Below are positions 35,502 through 45,099 of a stretch of DNA of 61,690 nucleotides, piece by piece. The stretch covers positions 87,407 through 149,096 of the forward strand of contig DFLF01000008.1 in the NCBI GenBank assembly GCA_002373675.1, in the 5' to 3' direction. Below the pieces are notes generated by a model. The model did not search any database. It saw only the letters and a program-made list of their open reading frames with translations, and had not been told where the DNA came from. This stretch comes from Pseudobutyrivibrio sp. UBA3626. GTDB lineage: Bacteria > Bacillota > Clostridia > Lachnospirales > Lachnospiraceae. The position numbers were made by a program, and so were the translations under genes. Every line of letters starts with the position of its first letter. Position 1 is the stretch's first letter.

Positions 35502-35518
35502 TTTTATAGGAGACAGTA

Positions 35519-37438
35519 ATGGCAAAGCAAGCTTATAATGAGAACAGTATATCAGTATTAGAAGGATTAGAGGCGGTCAGGAAGAGACCCGGTATGTATA
35601 TCGGTTCTGTCACAAGAAAAGGTCTTAATCACCTTATCTATGAGATAGTAGATAATGCCGTTGATGAGCATTTACAGGGGGAATGTGATCTTATACATGT
35701 TACATTAGAGAAGGATGGCTCTTGTACTGTTGTTGATAATGGTAGAGGTATCCCGGTAGGTATGCATGAGAAAGGTGTTCCGGCTTCCCGACTTGTATTT
35801 ACCACCTTACATGCCGGTGGTAAGTTTGATGATGGAGCTTATAAGACATCCGGTGGTCTTCATGGTGTAGGTTCTTCTGTTGTTAATGCTCTGTCCTTGT
35901 ATATGGACGTGGAGATTTCAAGAGATGGATATATTCATCATGATAGATTTGAGCGTGGTAATCCAACAGAGAAGCTTGTTAAAGGCCTGCTTCCTACAAT
36001 AGGTAAGACTAAAGAGACAGGAACTAAGATTAATTTCCTGCCCGACCCTGAGATATTTGAGAGGACTGATTTTAAAGGTGATGATGTAAAGTCAAGGATG
36101 CATGAAACTGCATATCTTAATCCCAATCTTACAATCATCTATGAGGATAAAAGAGGGGAAGAGGTAGAGCATATTGAATTCCATGAGCCTGATGGTATCA
36201 AAGGATTTGTCAAGGCACTTAATAAGAATAATGAAGCTGTAACCGATATAATCTATTTTGAAGGTAAGACAGATGGTATAGAGGTTGAAGTGGCTTTTCA
36301 ATATATCAATGAATTCCATGAGACAATCCTTGGATTCTGTAATAATATCTATAACTCCGAGGGTGGAACACATATTACAGGATTTAAGACAGTATTTACA
36401 ACTGTAATTAATAATTATGCAAGAGAATTAGGTGTTCTAAAGGAAAAGGATGATAATTTTACAGGTGCCGATGTCAGAAACGGTATGACTGCCATTATTT
36501 CTATTAAGCACCCTGATCCTAGATTTGAAGGTCAGACTAAGACGAAACTTGATAATCAGGATGCGTCCAAAGCTACTTCTAAAATTGTAAATGATGAAAT
36601 TATACTTTACTTTGATAGAAATCTTGAGACATTAAAGTCAGTAATTGCTTGTGCAGAGAAGTCTAGGAAAATAAGGAAGACAGAAGAGAAAGCTAAGACT
36701 AATCTACTTACTAAGAAGAAATTTTCTTTTGATCAGAATGGAAAATTATCAAATTGTGAAAGCAGGGATGCTTCTAAATGTGAGATATTCATTGTAGAGG
36801 GAGATTCCGCCGGCGGTTCAGCAAAAGAAGCAAGAAATAGAAAGTATCAGGCCATCTTACCCATTAGAGGTAAGATTCTTAATGTAGAGAAAGCCAGCAT
36901 TGATAAAGTTCTTGCTAATGCAGAGATTAAGACGATGATTAGTGCTTTTGAATGTGGTTTCTCAGAAGGATATGGTAATGATTTTGATATAACAAAACTT
37001 CGTTATGACAAAATTATTATTATGGCTGATGCGGATGTTGATGGTGCTCATATCTCCACACTTCTTCTTACATTATTCTATAGATTTATGCCAGAGCTTA
37101 TATATGAAGGACATGTATATCTGGCAATGCCTCCTTTATACAAAGCTATTCCAAGTAAAGGTGAGGAAGAATATCTATATGATGATGCTGCGTTAGAGAA
37201 ATATCGTAAGAGACACAAAGGCCCCTTTACACTTCAACGATATAAAGGTCTTGGAGAGATGGACGCGGAACAACTCTGGGAGACAACCCTTGATCCAGAG
37301 AGAAGAATTCTTAAGAAGGTTGAGATAGAAGATGGAAGAATGGCAAGCGACGTAACTGAGATGCTTATGGGGTCAGAAGTTCCCCCACGTAAAGCCTTTA
37401 TATATGAACATGCAAGAGAAGCAGAACTAGATCTGTAA
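35519..37438 (+). CDS. parE: Type IIA topoisomerase subunit B, probably topoisomerase IV ParE
   Basis: ATPase subunit of a type IIA topoisomerase. GHKL ATPase motifs EGLEAVRKRPGMYIG, DNGRGIPVG and GGLHGVGSSVVNALS come first, then the transducer, and a TOPRIM domain with EGDSAGGSAKEARNRKYQ and DADVDGAHI. 639 residues, the short form without the insert of proteobacterial GyrB. GyrB and ParE are hard to tell apart by eye; ParE is preferred because the partner gene lacks a GyrA-box and the pair is not beside dnaA-recF. A structured repeat separates it from parC. Confidence 0.82.
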   Translation: MAKQAYNENSISVLEGLEAVRKRPGMYIGSVTRKGLNHLIYEIVDNAVDEHLQGECDLIHVTLEKDGSCTVVDNGRGIPVGMHEKGVPASRLVFTTLHAGGKFDDGAYKTSGGLHGVGSSVVNALSLYMDVEISRDGYIHHDRFERGNPTEKLVKGLLPTIGKTKETGTKINFLPDPEIFERTDFKGDDVKSRMHETAYLNPNLTIIYEDKRGEEVEHIEFHEPDGIKGFVKALNKNNEAVTDIIYFEGKTDGIEVEVAFQYINEFHETILGFCNNIYNSEGGTHITGFKTVFTTVINNYARELGVLKEKDDNFTGADVRNGMTAIISIKHPDPRFEGQTKTKLDNQDASKATSKIVNDEIILYFDRNLETLKSVIACAEKSRKIRKTEEKAKTNLLTKKKFSFDQNGKLSNCESRDASKCEIFIVEGDSAGGSAKEARNRKYQAILPIRGKILNVEKASIDKVLANAEIKTMISAFECGFSEGYGNDFDITKLRYDKIIIMADADVDGAHISTLLLTLFYRFMPELIYEGHVYLAMPPLYKAIPSKGEEEYLYDDAALEKYRKRHKGPFTLQRYKGLGEMDAEQLWETTLDPERRILKKVEIEDGRMASDVTEMLMGSEVPPRKAFIYEHAREAELDL

Positions 37439-37442
37439 GGAG

Positions 37443-37520
37443 TAATAAGGTGTCACGAAGTGACGGATTCCTTATTACACGGCGAGCACCTCGACGTAAG
37501 TCGAATATAAGGTGCGAGCC
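37443..37520 (+). repeat. Structured intergenic repeat, copy A (parE-parC gap)
   Basis: Outer stem TAATAAGG (37443-37450) / CCTTATTA (37470-37477) encloses hairpin GTCAC-GAA-GTGAC (37452-37464), then CACGG (37478-37482). A second hairpin has GCACC (37486-37490) / GGTGC (37511-37515) enclosing TCGAC-GTAA-GTCGA, flanked by symmetric GA steps and GGC/GCC. The same plan with different but complementary bases recurs at 48274-48382. It fills the gap between two cotranscribed genes, so it is present in their mRNA. Confidence 0.8.
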
Positions 37521-37546
37521 ACCCATTAGAACAGGAGAGAAAAATT

Positions 37547-39784
37547 ATGGCGAAGCCAGAACAATTACTCCATATGGAGTATTCAGAAATAATGCAAAAA
37601 TCCTATATTGATTATGCCATGTCAGTTATAGTATCACGTGCTTTACCTGATGTCAGAGATGGACTGAAACCGGTTCAGAGACGTACTCTATATGACATGT
37701 ATGAACTTGGTATAAGACATGATAAGCAACATAGAAAATGTGCCCGTATAGTAGGTGATACTATGGGTAAATATCATCCACACGGTGATTCTTCAATCTA
37801 TGGAGCTCTTGTTGTGCTTGCACAGGACTTCAAGATGGGAATGCCGCTTATAGATGGACATGGTAACTTTGGCTCTAAAGAAGGAGATGGGGCTGCTGCT
37901 ATGCGATACACTGAGGCAAGACTTCAGAAGATTACAGAAGATGCATATCTTGCAGACCTTGATAAAGATGTGGTTGACTTTGTTCCTAACTTTGATGAGA
38001 CGGAGAAAGAACCGGAGGTTCTGCCTGTCCGTATTCCCAATATTCTTGTTAATGGCTCCGAAGGAATTGCTGTCGGTATGGCAACATCGATTCCAACACA
38101 TAATTTATCGGAAGTAATTGATGGTGTAATTGCCTATATGAAGAATCCTGATATCAACACTGCACAGATGCTTGAAATTATTAAAGGACCGGACTTTCCA
38201 ACCGGAGGAATTGTTACTAACAAAGACGACTTGTTAGAGATATATTCTACCGGTGTAGGTAAAATCAAGATTCGTGGTAAAGTTGAAATTGAGAAGATAA
38301 AAGGTGGTAAGCAGGCAATTGTAATTAAAGAGATTCCTTATACAATGCTTGGTGCTAACATTGGTAAATTCTTAAATGATGTATTCGGACTTGTTGAGAA
38401 GAAACTTACTACAGATATTACAGATATTTCTAATCAATCTTCTAAGGAAGGAATTAGGATAGTTATAGAACTTAAGAAGGGTGCTGATGCTGAAAATGTA
38501 TGTAACCTTCTATACAAGAAGACAAGGCTTGAAGATACATTTGGAGTTAATATGCTGGCAGTTGCAAACGGCAGACCTGAGACTATGGGTATTGTCCCAA
38601 TAATTAGACATAATGTTGACTTCCAATATGAACTTTGTACAAGAAAATATACTACACTTCTTAAGAAAGAAAGAGATAAGAAAGAGATTCAGGAAGGTCT
38701 TATTAAGGCTTGTGATGTAATAGACCTTATTATCGAAATCCTTCGTGGAAGTAAATCTGTTAAGGATGCCAAGAATTGCCTTGTTACAGGAGATACGAAA
38801 GATATTAAGTTTAAGACAGAGACATCTAAGAAGGATGCATCTAAACTCAAATTCACTGAAAGACAAGCCCAGGCGATTCTGGATATGCGTTTGTCGAAAC
38901 TGGTAGGTTTGGAGATTCAGGCGCTAATGGCTGATTATGAGAATACAATGAAGAATATTCAAGAATATTCTGAGATTCTTGAGAAGAAATCAGTTATGGC
39001 TAAAACTATCATTAAAGACTTGAAGGCTATTAAGAAAGAGTTCGGCGTTGAAAGAAAGACGAAAATTGATAATGTGGCAGAAGCTGTATTTGAAGAAAAG
39101 CCCATAGAGGAAATTGATGTGTGTGTTCTCCTTGACAAATTCGGTTATGCAAGAGTTATTGATATTCCAACATATGAGCGTAATAAAGAAGCAGCGGATA
39201 AGGAAAGCAGACAGATTATTTTTACCACCAATCTGTCTAAACTTGGAATATTTACAAACGAAGGAAATCTTCATCTTGTAAAGATTCTTGATTTGCCTTT
39301 CGGTAAATTCAGAGATAAGGGAGTACCAATTGACAATGTTAGTAAATTCGATATTTCCAAGGAGAATTTTCTACTTGTTGAGGCATTAGAGAACCTTAAG
39401 GGCAAGAAGCTTGTGTTTGGAACAAAACATGGTATGCTTAAACTTGTTGATGGCGGTGAGTTTGACGTATCTAAACGAACGACGGCTGCCACAAAACTTG
39501 CAGATGACGATGAAGTCCTTAGTGTTTATATTGTTGATGATGGCGATACTGTTGTTATGCAGTCTAAGAATAATTATTTCCTTAGGATAGATGCCATGTC
39601 TATACCTGAGAAGAAGAAGGGAGCCATTGGCGTAAGAGGAATTAAGCTTGCCAAAGATGATGAACTTGTTAAAGTACATTTTATTACGGATGGTAAGAAC
39701 AAATCAGTTACTGTCAAAGGCAAGAAGATACAACTTAACAGGCTTCATATTGGTAATAGAGATACAAAGGGCGTTAAGAAATGA
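37547..39784 (+). CDS. parC: Type IIA topoisomerase subunit A, probably topoisomerase IV ParC
   Basis: DNA cleavage subunit. SRALPDVRDGLKPVQRR and KCARIVGDTMGKYHPHGDSS (helix-turn-helix of the quinolone-resistance region) are followed by the catalytic Tyr in AAMRYTEARL near 123. The C-terminal beta-pinwheel lacks a recognisable QRRGGKG GyrA-box needed for gyrase-type wrapping, and total length (745) is short for GyrA, so ParC is preferred. The stop overlaps the folC start by four bases (ATGA). Confidence 0.82.
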   Translation: MAKPEQLLHMEYSEIMQKSYIDYAMSVIVSRALPDVRDGLKPVQRRTLYDMYELGIRHDKQHRKCARIVGDTMGKYHPHGDSSIYGALVVLAQDFKMGMPLIDGHGNFGSKEGDGAAAMRYTEARLQKITEDAYLADLDKDVVDFVPNFDETEKEPEVLPVRIPNILVNGSEGIAVGMATSIPTHNLSEVIDGVIAYMKNPDINTAQMLEIIKGPDFPTGGIVTNKDDLLEIYSTGVGKIKIRGKVEIEKIKGGKQAIVIKEIPYTMLGANIGKFLNDVFGLVEKKLTTDITDISNQSSKEGIRIVIELKKGADAENVCNLLYKKTRLEDTFGVNMLAVANGRPETMGIVPIIRHNVDFQYELCTRKYTTLLKKERDKKEIQEGLIKACDVIDLIIEILRGSKSVKDAKNCLVTGDTKDIKFKTETSKKDASKLKFTERQAQAILDMRLSKLVGLEIQALMADYENTMKNIQEYSEILEKKSVMAKTIIKDLKAIKKEFGVERKTKIDNVAEAVFEEKPIEEIDVCVLLDKFGYARVIDIPTYERNKEAADKESRQIIFTTNLSKLGIFTNEGNLHLVKILDLPFGKFRDKGVPIDNVSKFDISKENFLLVEALENLKGKKLVFGTKHGMLKLVDGGEFDVSKRTTAATKLADDDEVLSVYIVDDGDTVVMQSKNNYFLRIDAMSIPEKKKGAIGVRGIKLAKDDELVKVHFITDGKNKSVTVKGKKIQLNRLHIGNRDTKGVKK

Positions 39785-41046
39785 TAGATAAGAATACTGC
39801 GGATGCATTTGTCAATAAGATAACATCCCTTGGTTCTAAACCTGGACTTGAAAGAATAAAAAAGATTCTTCTTAGACTTGGCAGTCCAGAGAAAAATTTA
39901 AAAGTAATTCACGTTGCAGGCACAAATGGAAAAGGTTCCGTTTGTGCTATGTTACAATTTGCACTTATGGCATGTGATTATAAAGTCGGTAAGTTCTCTT
40001 CACCATGTGTTTTCTCACAATATGAACAATATACTATTAATAATGATGAGATAAGTGAGATAGAATATCTTGGCTTCTTATCCAACATTATTGATGTCAC
40101 CAAAGATATGTCTGATGATGAACTTCCAACGCTTTTTGAAGTTGAGGTGGCAATTGCGATTCTATTCTTTCAGGCTAATCATTGTAACATTGTTATTATG
40201 GAGACTGGAATGGGAGGACTTCTGGATGCAACTAATGTATTTTCAGAAGTGGCATGTTCTGTAATTACATCTATTGGCAAAGATCATATGCAGTTTCTAG
40301 GAGATACTTTGTCTGATATTGCCAGGCATAAGGCAGGAATCCTTAAGAAGGGATGTTATGGTATCTCTGTAAAGCAGGAAGAAGAAGTAGCTGATTCTCT
40401 TACAGAATATGCAAGAGAAATTGAAGCTAAATTTCAATTTGTAGATTATCATCATGTGAAATACATGACTAATAGAAATGAAATATCTGTAAGAGAGTTT
40501 AAGAATGTCAAATTGCCTTTCTTTGGAGATTTTCAATTTGATAATACAGCCCTTGCTTTAGAGACTTTGCATATACTAAGATATCAGGGATTTGATATTG
40601 ATGTTGATAGGGCAATAGAAGGATTGGAAGCAGCATATCTTCCGGGTAGAATGGAGAAGATTAGTGATAAGCCTCTTATATATATTGATGGATGTCATAA
40701 CAAACCGGCGGCAATTAGAATCAAGGAAACTATTACGAATCATTTTGCCGAACAAAGTATTACATTTATAATGGGAGTATTAAAAGATAAAGAAGTATCC
40801 AAGATGTTACAGGTACTTCTCCCTCTTGGTAAATCCCTTGTTACTGTTACACCGGTAAATGAAAGAGCCCTGTCAGCTAATATGCTTGCAAATGATTGCT
40901 TCTTATATGATATAGATGTTGCTATTGCAGATAGTTTTGATGATGCTGCTAAGAAAGCATTAGATTATAATAATGATATGATAATTGCACTTGGTTCTTT
41001 ATCTTATCTTAAGGATATAAAGGAATCATTTGAGAGGTTTATATAA
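39781..41046 (+). CDS. folC: Folylpolyglutamate synthase / dihydrofolate synthase
   Basis: Adds glutamate to dihydropteroate and folates. Mur-ligase-type fold: P-loop VIHVAGTNGKGSVCAM near 44-59, FEVEVAIAILFF, METGMGGLLDATNV and SIGKDHMQFLG, then the C-terminal domain beginning PGRMEKI. 421 residues, normal. First gene of a small folate cluster: folC, HD protein, folP, folB-folK, all within 3.4 kb on one strand. Confidence 0.95.
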   Translation: MIDKNTADAFVNKITSLGSKPGLERIKKILLRLGSPEKNLKVIHVAGTNGKGSVCAMLQFALMACDYKVGKFSSPCVFSQYEQYTINNDEISEIEYLGFLSNIIDVTKDMSDDELPTLFEVEVAIAILFFQANHCNIVIMETGMGGLLDATNVFSEVACSVITSIGKDHMQFLGDTLSDIARHKAGILKKGCYGISVKQEEEVADSLTEYAREIEAKFQFVDYHHVKYMTNRNEISVREFKNVKLPFFGDFQFDNTALALETLHILRYQGFDIDVDRAIEGLEAAYLPGRMEKISDKPLIYIDGCHNKPAAIRIKETITNHFAEQSITFIMGVLKDKEVSKMLQVLLPLGKSLVTVTPVNERALSANMLANDCFLYDIDVAIADSFDDAAKKALDYNNDMIIALGSLSYLKDIKESFERFI

Positions 41047-41051
41047 CAATA

Positions 41052-41576
41052 ATGGTAGATGAAATCATATCTGATAGTAGATATCTTCATGAACTTGATA
41101 TTATTAAAGAGATAGAGAAAGACAGAATATTCTGTAAGCATGATTATAATCATTGTAAAGAAGTGTCTGAGATTCTTACAATTCTTTCGAAGAGAAGAGG
41201 ATTAGATAACTTCGAAGAATTATCAGTACTTATGTCTTATTTTCATGATATTGGAAGAGCCTTTAGGTATGATGATTCTCATGACAAATGTTCTTCTGAC
41301 TTTGTGAGACTTCTTCTTGAAGAATATGAGTATCAAGAAGAGGATGTTGAATTAATATGCTATGCAATTAATAATCATAGTGGCAGAATGAGTGAGAATA
41401 AGATATATGATTATATTGATAATAATCTGGTTGAAGACAGTATAAGGGATACCTGGGCAATGCTTCTTCGTATAGCTGATCAACTATCTCGTAATTGTTA
41501 TAGTTGTAAAGCAAGAGAATTGTGTAAATGGCATGAAGGGGAGAAAATAAGTGAGAATTGGAAACAAAGAATTTGA
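41052..41576 (+). CDS. HD-domain phosphohydrolase in the folate cluster
   Basis: 174-residue HD-superfamily protein. Likely metal ligands are His34 in HDYNH, His65-Asp66 in YFHDIGRA, and later His and Asp in the NNHSG and RIADQLSR segments. The substrate is unknown. It sits between folC and folP and overlaps folP by 26 bases, so it is tightly coupled to folate synthesis. One possibility is a phosphatase step on a pterin phosphate, otherwise missing here; another is nucleotide housekeeping. Weak Shine-Dalgarno (AGAGG 15 bases upstream), so translation may be coupled to folC. Confidence 0.8.
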   Translation: MVDEIISDSRYLHELDIIKEIEKDRIFCKHDYNHCKEVSEILTILSKRRGLDNFEELSVLMSYFHDIGRAFRYDDSHDKCSSDFVRLLLEEYEYQEEDVELICYAINNHSGRMSENKIYDYIDNNLVEDSIRDTWAMLLRIADQLSRNCYSCKARELCKWHEGEKISENWKQRI

Positions 41577-42372
41577 TGTTAATAAGACTTATATTATGGC
41601 AATATTGAATCTAACACCAGATTCTTTCTTCGATGGTGGCAGATTTTTCTCTAATAAAACTATTAATATTGATAAAGTCTTATATACTGTAGAAAAGTTA
41701 ATAGATGACGGAGCTGATATTCTTGATATTGGAGGAGAATCCACAAGACCGGGTTTTGCCCCTGTATCGGTTGGTGAAGAATTAGATAGAATAATACCTT
41801 CACTTGTTGAAATAAAGAAGCGTTTTGATATACCTGTTTCTGTTGATACATATAAAGGGGATGTTGCAAGACAGGTCATCAAAGAGAAGGCTGATTTGAT
41901 TAATGATATTGGCTTTTTGTCAGATGCTATGCTCAAAGCTATTAGTAATAAAGATATCTGTTATTGTCTTATGCATAATAGAAATTTGAACAGTTTTAAT
42001 AGAGATGATGAGACAATTTCAATGGAAGAATTGTATAATGAGTTCCATAACAAAATCATACTCCTAGAGGAGTATGGGTTTGATAAGTCAAATCTTATTA
42101 TCGATCCGGGGCTTGGATTCGGAAAAAGTAATCGTGATGATATAATGATACTTAGGAATATGTCTAAATTAAGAATTCATGATTACCCTGTTCTGATTGG
42201 AGCATCTAATAAGTCTTGTATTGATTATGTCAGCCATCTGGATAAAGATGACAGATTAGAGGGGACACTGGCAATTACTGCCAAAGCGTTCTATAATAAT
42301 GTTAGTTTTGTAAGAGTTCATAATGTAAGAAGCAATAGATTATTTCTTGATATGCTTCAAGCTATGAAATAA
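41551..42372 (+). CDS. folP: Dihydropteroate synthase
   Basis: Joins p-aminobenzoate to hydroxymethyl-dihydropterin diphosphate; the sulfonamide target. TIM-barrel motifs MAILNLTPDSFFDGG, ILDIGGESTRPGF, SVDTYK, LINDIGF and IIDPGLGFGKS are all present. 273 residues with a GTG start at 41551, supported by GAAGGGGAG seven bases upstream and overlapping the HD gene. folB-folK follows. Confidence 0.95.
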   Translation: MRIGNKEFDVNKTYIMAILNLTPDSFFDGGRFFSNKTINIDKVLYTVEKLIDDGADILDIGGESTRPGFAPVSVGEELDRIIPSLVEIKKRFDIPVSVDTYKGDVARQVIKEKADLINDIGFLSDAMLKAISNKDICYCLMHNRNLNSFNRDDETISMEELYNEFHNKIILLEEYGFDKSNLIIDPGLGFGKSNRDDIMILRNMSKLRIHDYPVLIGASNKSCIDYVSHLDKDDRLEGTLAITAKAFYNNVSFVRVHNVRSNRLFLDMLQAMK

Positions 42373-42392
42373 ATAATAAAATGGAGGCTCAT

Positions 42393-43211
42393 ATGGAGAT
42401 TAATATTGTAAATCTTAAAGCTTTTAGTCATATAGGTGTATTTGAAGAAGAGAAAAATAACGGTCAGGAATTTTTTATTACAATAAATTGTAAGTTAGAT
42501 GATAGTTATAGTTATAATTCCGATGATTTGGATAAAACTGTTAACTATGGAAGAGTATGTAACCTGGTAATTGATTATATGGAAAATGCGAAATGCGACC
42601 TTATAGAGACAGCATGTGAAGATATTGCCAGCATGATTCTACAGACTTATGAAGTTATTAAGGAAATTACAGTAGAGATTCACAAACCCAATGCACCTGT
42701 TGATGCAGAATTTGGTGATATATATGCATCCTGCAATAAGAAGTGGGAGATTGTATATCTGTCTCTTGGTTCTAATATGGGTGAAAGAGATAATTACATC
42801 AATGATGCAATCAAAGAACTTAAACTACAAGATAAGATAAGAAATGTTAAAGCATCAAGTCTCTATACAACAAAACCTTATGGTAAAGAAGACCAGGATA
42901 ATTTCCGCAACTGCGTATGTGAACTTGAGTGTTTCTATACGCCTATAGAGTTACTGGATATTTGTCAGGAAATTGAATCTAAGAATGGAAGAATAAGAGA
43001 GGAAGAATGGGGACCTAGAACACTTGATGTAGATATTATTCTCTTTGGTAATAGAATTATTAATACACCGGAACTTACTGTTCCTCATATTGATATGCAA
43101 TTCAGAGAATTTGTTCTTGAGCCGCTTTGTGAAATTTCAAAAGGAGCATATCATCCTGTTCTGCATAAGAGAGCAATTGAATTATATAACGATTTACTTA
43201 AGTTAGATTAA
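42393..43211 (+). CDS. folBK: Fused dihydroneopterin aldolase and HPPK (FolB-FolK)
   Basis: Bifunctional enzyme for two consecutive steps. Residues 1-115 are FolB (LKAFSHIGVFEEEKNNGQEF, VNYGRVCNLV, VEIHKPNAPVDAEF), which splits dihydroneopterin; about 118-272 are FolK (YLSLGSNMGERDNYI, EEEWGPRTLDVDIILFG, PHIDMQFREFVLEPL), which pyrophosphorylates the product for FolP. Start chosen at ATG 42393, five bases after GGAGG; the in-frame ATG at 42381 is upstream of that site. Single continuous frame. Such fusions are known in some bacteria. Confidence 0.94.
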   Translation: MEINIVNLKAFSHIGVFEEEKNNGQEFFITINCKLDDSYSYNSDDLDKTVNYGRVCNLVIDYMENAKCDLIETACEDIASMILQTYEVIKEITVEIHKPNAPVDAEFGDIYASCNKKWEIVYLSLGSNMGERDNYINDAIKELKLQDKIRNVKASSLYTTKPYGKEDQDNFRNCVCELECFYTPIELLDICQEIESKNGRIREEEWGPRTLDVDIILFGNRIINTPELTVPHIDMQFREFVLEPLCEISKGAYHPVLHKRAIELYNDLLKLD

Positions 43212-43232
43212 CTAGAAAGAAAAGGTATTATT

Positions 43233-43898
43233 ATGTTTGGTAATTTGAATAATAATGTTGTTTATAGAATAATTTTTCCGCTTGCAGTTTATTTTATACT
43301 GTTTAATTTACTGTTTTCTCTATTTAGATATATTAGTGAAAACATGTTTGATAATGGCATTTCAGGGTTATATTGTGCATCTATTTCTGCTGCAATTACT
43401 CTTGTTGTTATGTATTTCTTTTATAGGAATGCTTTTGTTTATAAAGCAGAACCAATGTTTGAAGTTGACAAATTACCTAAGGAGATTCTATTTATTCTAG
43501 GGATTATCGTCTTAGGTGTTGTGCTTAATTTGATTGCGACTCATTTTCCTCTTAAGGAGGTATCGGAGTCTTTTAATAATGCTGACTCATATCTTAATGA
43601 CGGCGATTTGTTCTCTAAGATTCTTGCAAATGTTATACTTGTTCCTGCTCTTGAAGAATTGGTATTTCGTGGAATTGTATGTGGAGAACTTGAGAAGAAA
43701 TTAAATGTCTCATATACTGTTGTTATTTCTGCTGCGATTTTTGGCTTTCTTCATTTTAATTGGGTACAGATGATTTACGCATTTCTAGTAGGCCTGCTTA
43801 TTGGATATGCCTATGAAGAGACACATAAATTATGGGTTGTATATCTAGGTCATGCTTTATTAAATCTCACCGTTGTATTAATTGTGAGTTTTACCTAG
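43233..43898 (+). CDS. CPBP-family intramembrane metalloprotease
   Basis: Membrane protein of the CAAX-protease/bacteriocin-processing family. 221 residues with about six hydrophobic segments. The catalytic motif PALEELVFRG has Glu141-Glu142 and Arg146; FGFLHFNW and GHALLN supply the further conserved His residues. Substrate unknown; relatives process prenylated or bacteriocin-like peptides or protect against them. It follows folB-folK with AAAGG before its start and no clear terminator between. Confidence 0.88.
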   Translation: MFGNLNNNVVYRIIFPLAVYFILFNLLFSLFRYISENMFDNGISGLYCASISAAITLVVMYFFYRNAFVYKAEPMFEVDKLPKEILFILGIIVLGVVLNLIATHFPLKEVSESFNNADSYLNDGDLFSKILANVILVPALEELVFRGIVCGELEKKLNVSYTVVISAAIFGFLHFNWVQMIYAFLVGLLIGYAYEETHKLWVVYLGHALLNLTVVLIVSFT

Positions 43899-43941
43899 AA
43901 GCAATTAATATATAATATTATCTGTATTAAGGAGTGCTTTT

Positions 43942-45099
43942 ATGGCTAATATGGTAGATTATATAAAATGGAGAGGTGATCTTACATTTGAACAGGAACC
44001 TTTTAATGAAGTTGACAATGTGATTTTGACAGAATTATGCTATAGCGAATTTGACTCAATTGTACCCGGACCTTATATTAATGAGAAAATCTCATTGCAG
44101 GAAGTGTATACAAAGTTCTTCCATAAATATGACAGAAAAGAGCTTATGAATAGGAAGACTTCACTTAAGGTTGCACCATTTCTTATGGATGAATTGGTTA
44201 ATGCTAAGAGATTCTCGGATATGTATCTTACCGGTTATGTTAATGAGGTTGTAGATGAAGATGATGTTCAATTTTCTGTAACAACATTTATCTTAGGAGA
44301 CGGTACATATTTTGTAGCCTACAGAGGTACTGATTCAACTATTACCGGCTGGAAAGAAGATATCAATATGGGATATCTATATCAGACACCGGGGCAAAAG
44401 AAAGCAATGCAATATCTTGATATTAATTTTCGGGATGTAGATGTACCTATCAGAGTCGGCGGTCATTCTAAGGGTGGTAATTTTGCTGTATACGCATCAT
44501 CATTTTGTGATAAAGCTATTCAGGATAAGATAATAACCGTCTATACTAATGACGGTCCGGGATTTAGACAAGAAGTCATTGATTCAGAGGGATATGAAAG
44601 GATTCGACCAAAGATTTATAGTATTGTCCCGGGAAGCTCTGTTGTTGGAATGCTACTTGAAAACAACTTAGAACATAATGTGGTTAGAAGTGAGAATACG
44701 GGAATTGCACAACATGATACTATGTCATGGAATGTATATCGTAATAGATTTATCAGATGTGAGAGAATAGGAGATAGTAGTGTCAAATTAGATAAGACCC
44801 TTACAGGTTGGATTGAAGAACTCAGCGAAGAAGACAGGAAGAATTTTATTGATACTTTATTTCAACCATTAGAGGATGCGAATATTAATACGGTAGACGA
44901 ACTGGGAACCCTTTCTTTTGATAATATTAAGACTCTGAAAAATGCTATTAAGAATCTTACAGAAGAGCAACATGCTATCCTTAAAGGCTCTATGACAAAG
45001 TTCTTATCTGTTTTTCTGGAAATGTTCTTTCCCAGAAAAACAAAGAATAAGAATAACGCGGGTAATAAATCTTTCTTTGATAATATAAGGAAAAAATAA
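43942..45099 (+). CDS. Mbeg1-like alpha/beta hydrolase (DUF2974)
   Basis: 385-residue predicted lipase/esterase fold. The nucleophile elbow GGHSKGG has Ser176; FVAYRGTDSTITGWKED (near 125-140) is the typical preceding block. No signal peptide, so probably cytoplasmic. The C-terminal 100 residues are charged and helical. The stop shares one base with the start of the HPP-Maf gene. Substrate unknown. Confidence 0.85.
   Translation: MANMVDYIKWRGDLTFEQEPFNEVDNVILTELCYSEFDSIVPGPYINEKISLQEVYTKFFHKYDRKELMNRKTSLKVAPFLMDELVNAKRFSDMYLTGYVNEVVDEDDVQFSVTTFILGDGTYFVAYRGTDSTITGWKEDINMGYLYQTPGQKKAMQYLDINFRDVDVPIRVGGHSKGGNFAVYASSFCDKAIQDKIITVYTNDGPGFRQEVIDSEGYERIRPKIYSIVPGSSVVGMLLENNLEHNVVRSENTGIAQHDTMSWNVYRNRFIRCERIGDSSVKLDKTLTGWIEELSEEDRKNFIDTLFQPLEDANINTVDELGTLSFDNIKTLKNAIKNLTEEQHAILKGSMTKFLSVFLEMFFPRKTKNKNNAGNKSFFDNIRKK

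Noticed and set aside
37436..37546. Small gene or tRNA between parE and parC
   Set aside because: The region is explained by stem-loops; no cloverleaf with a CCA end or anticodon arm, and no open frame with a ribosome site.
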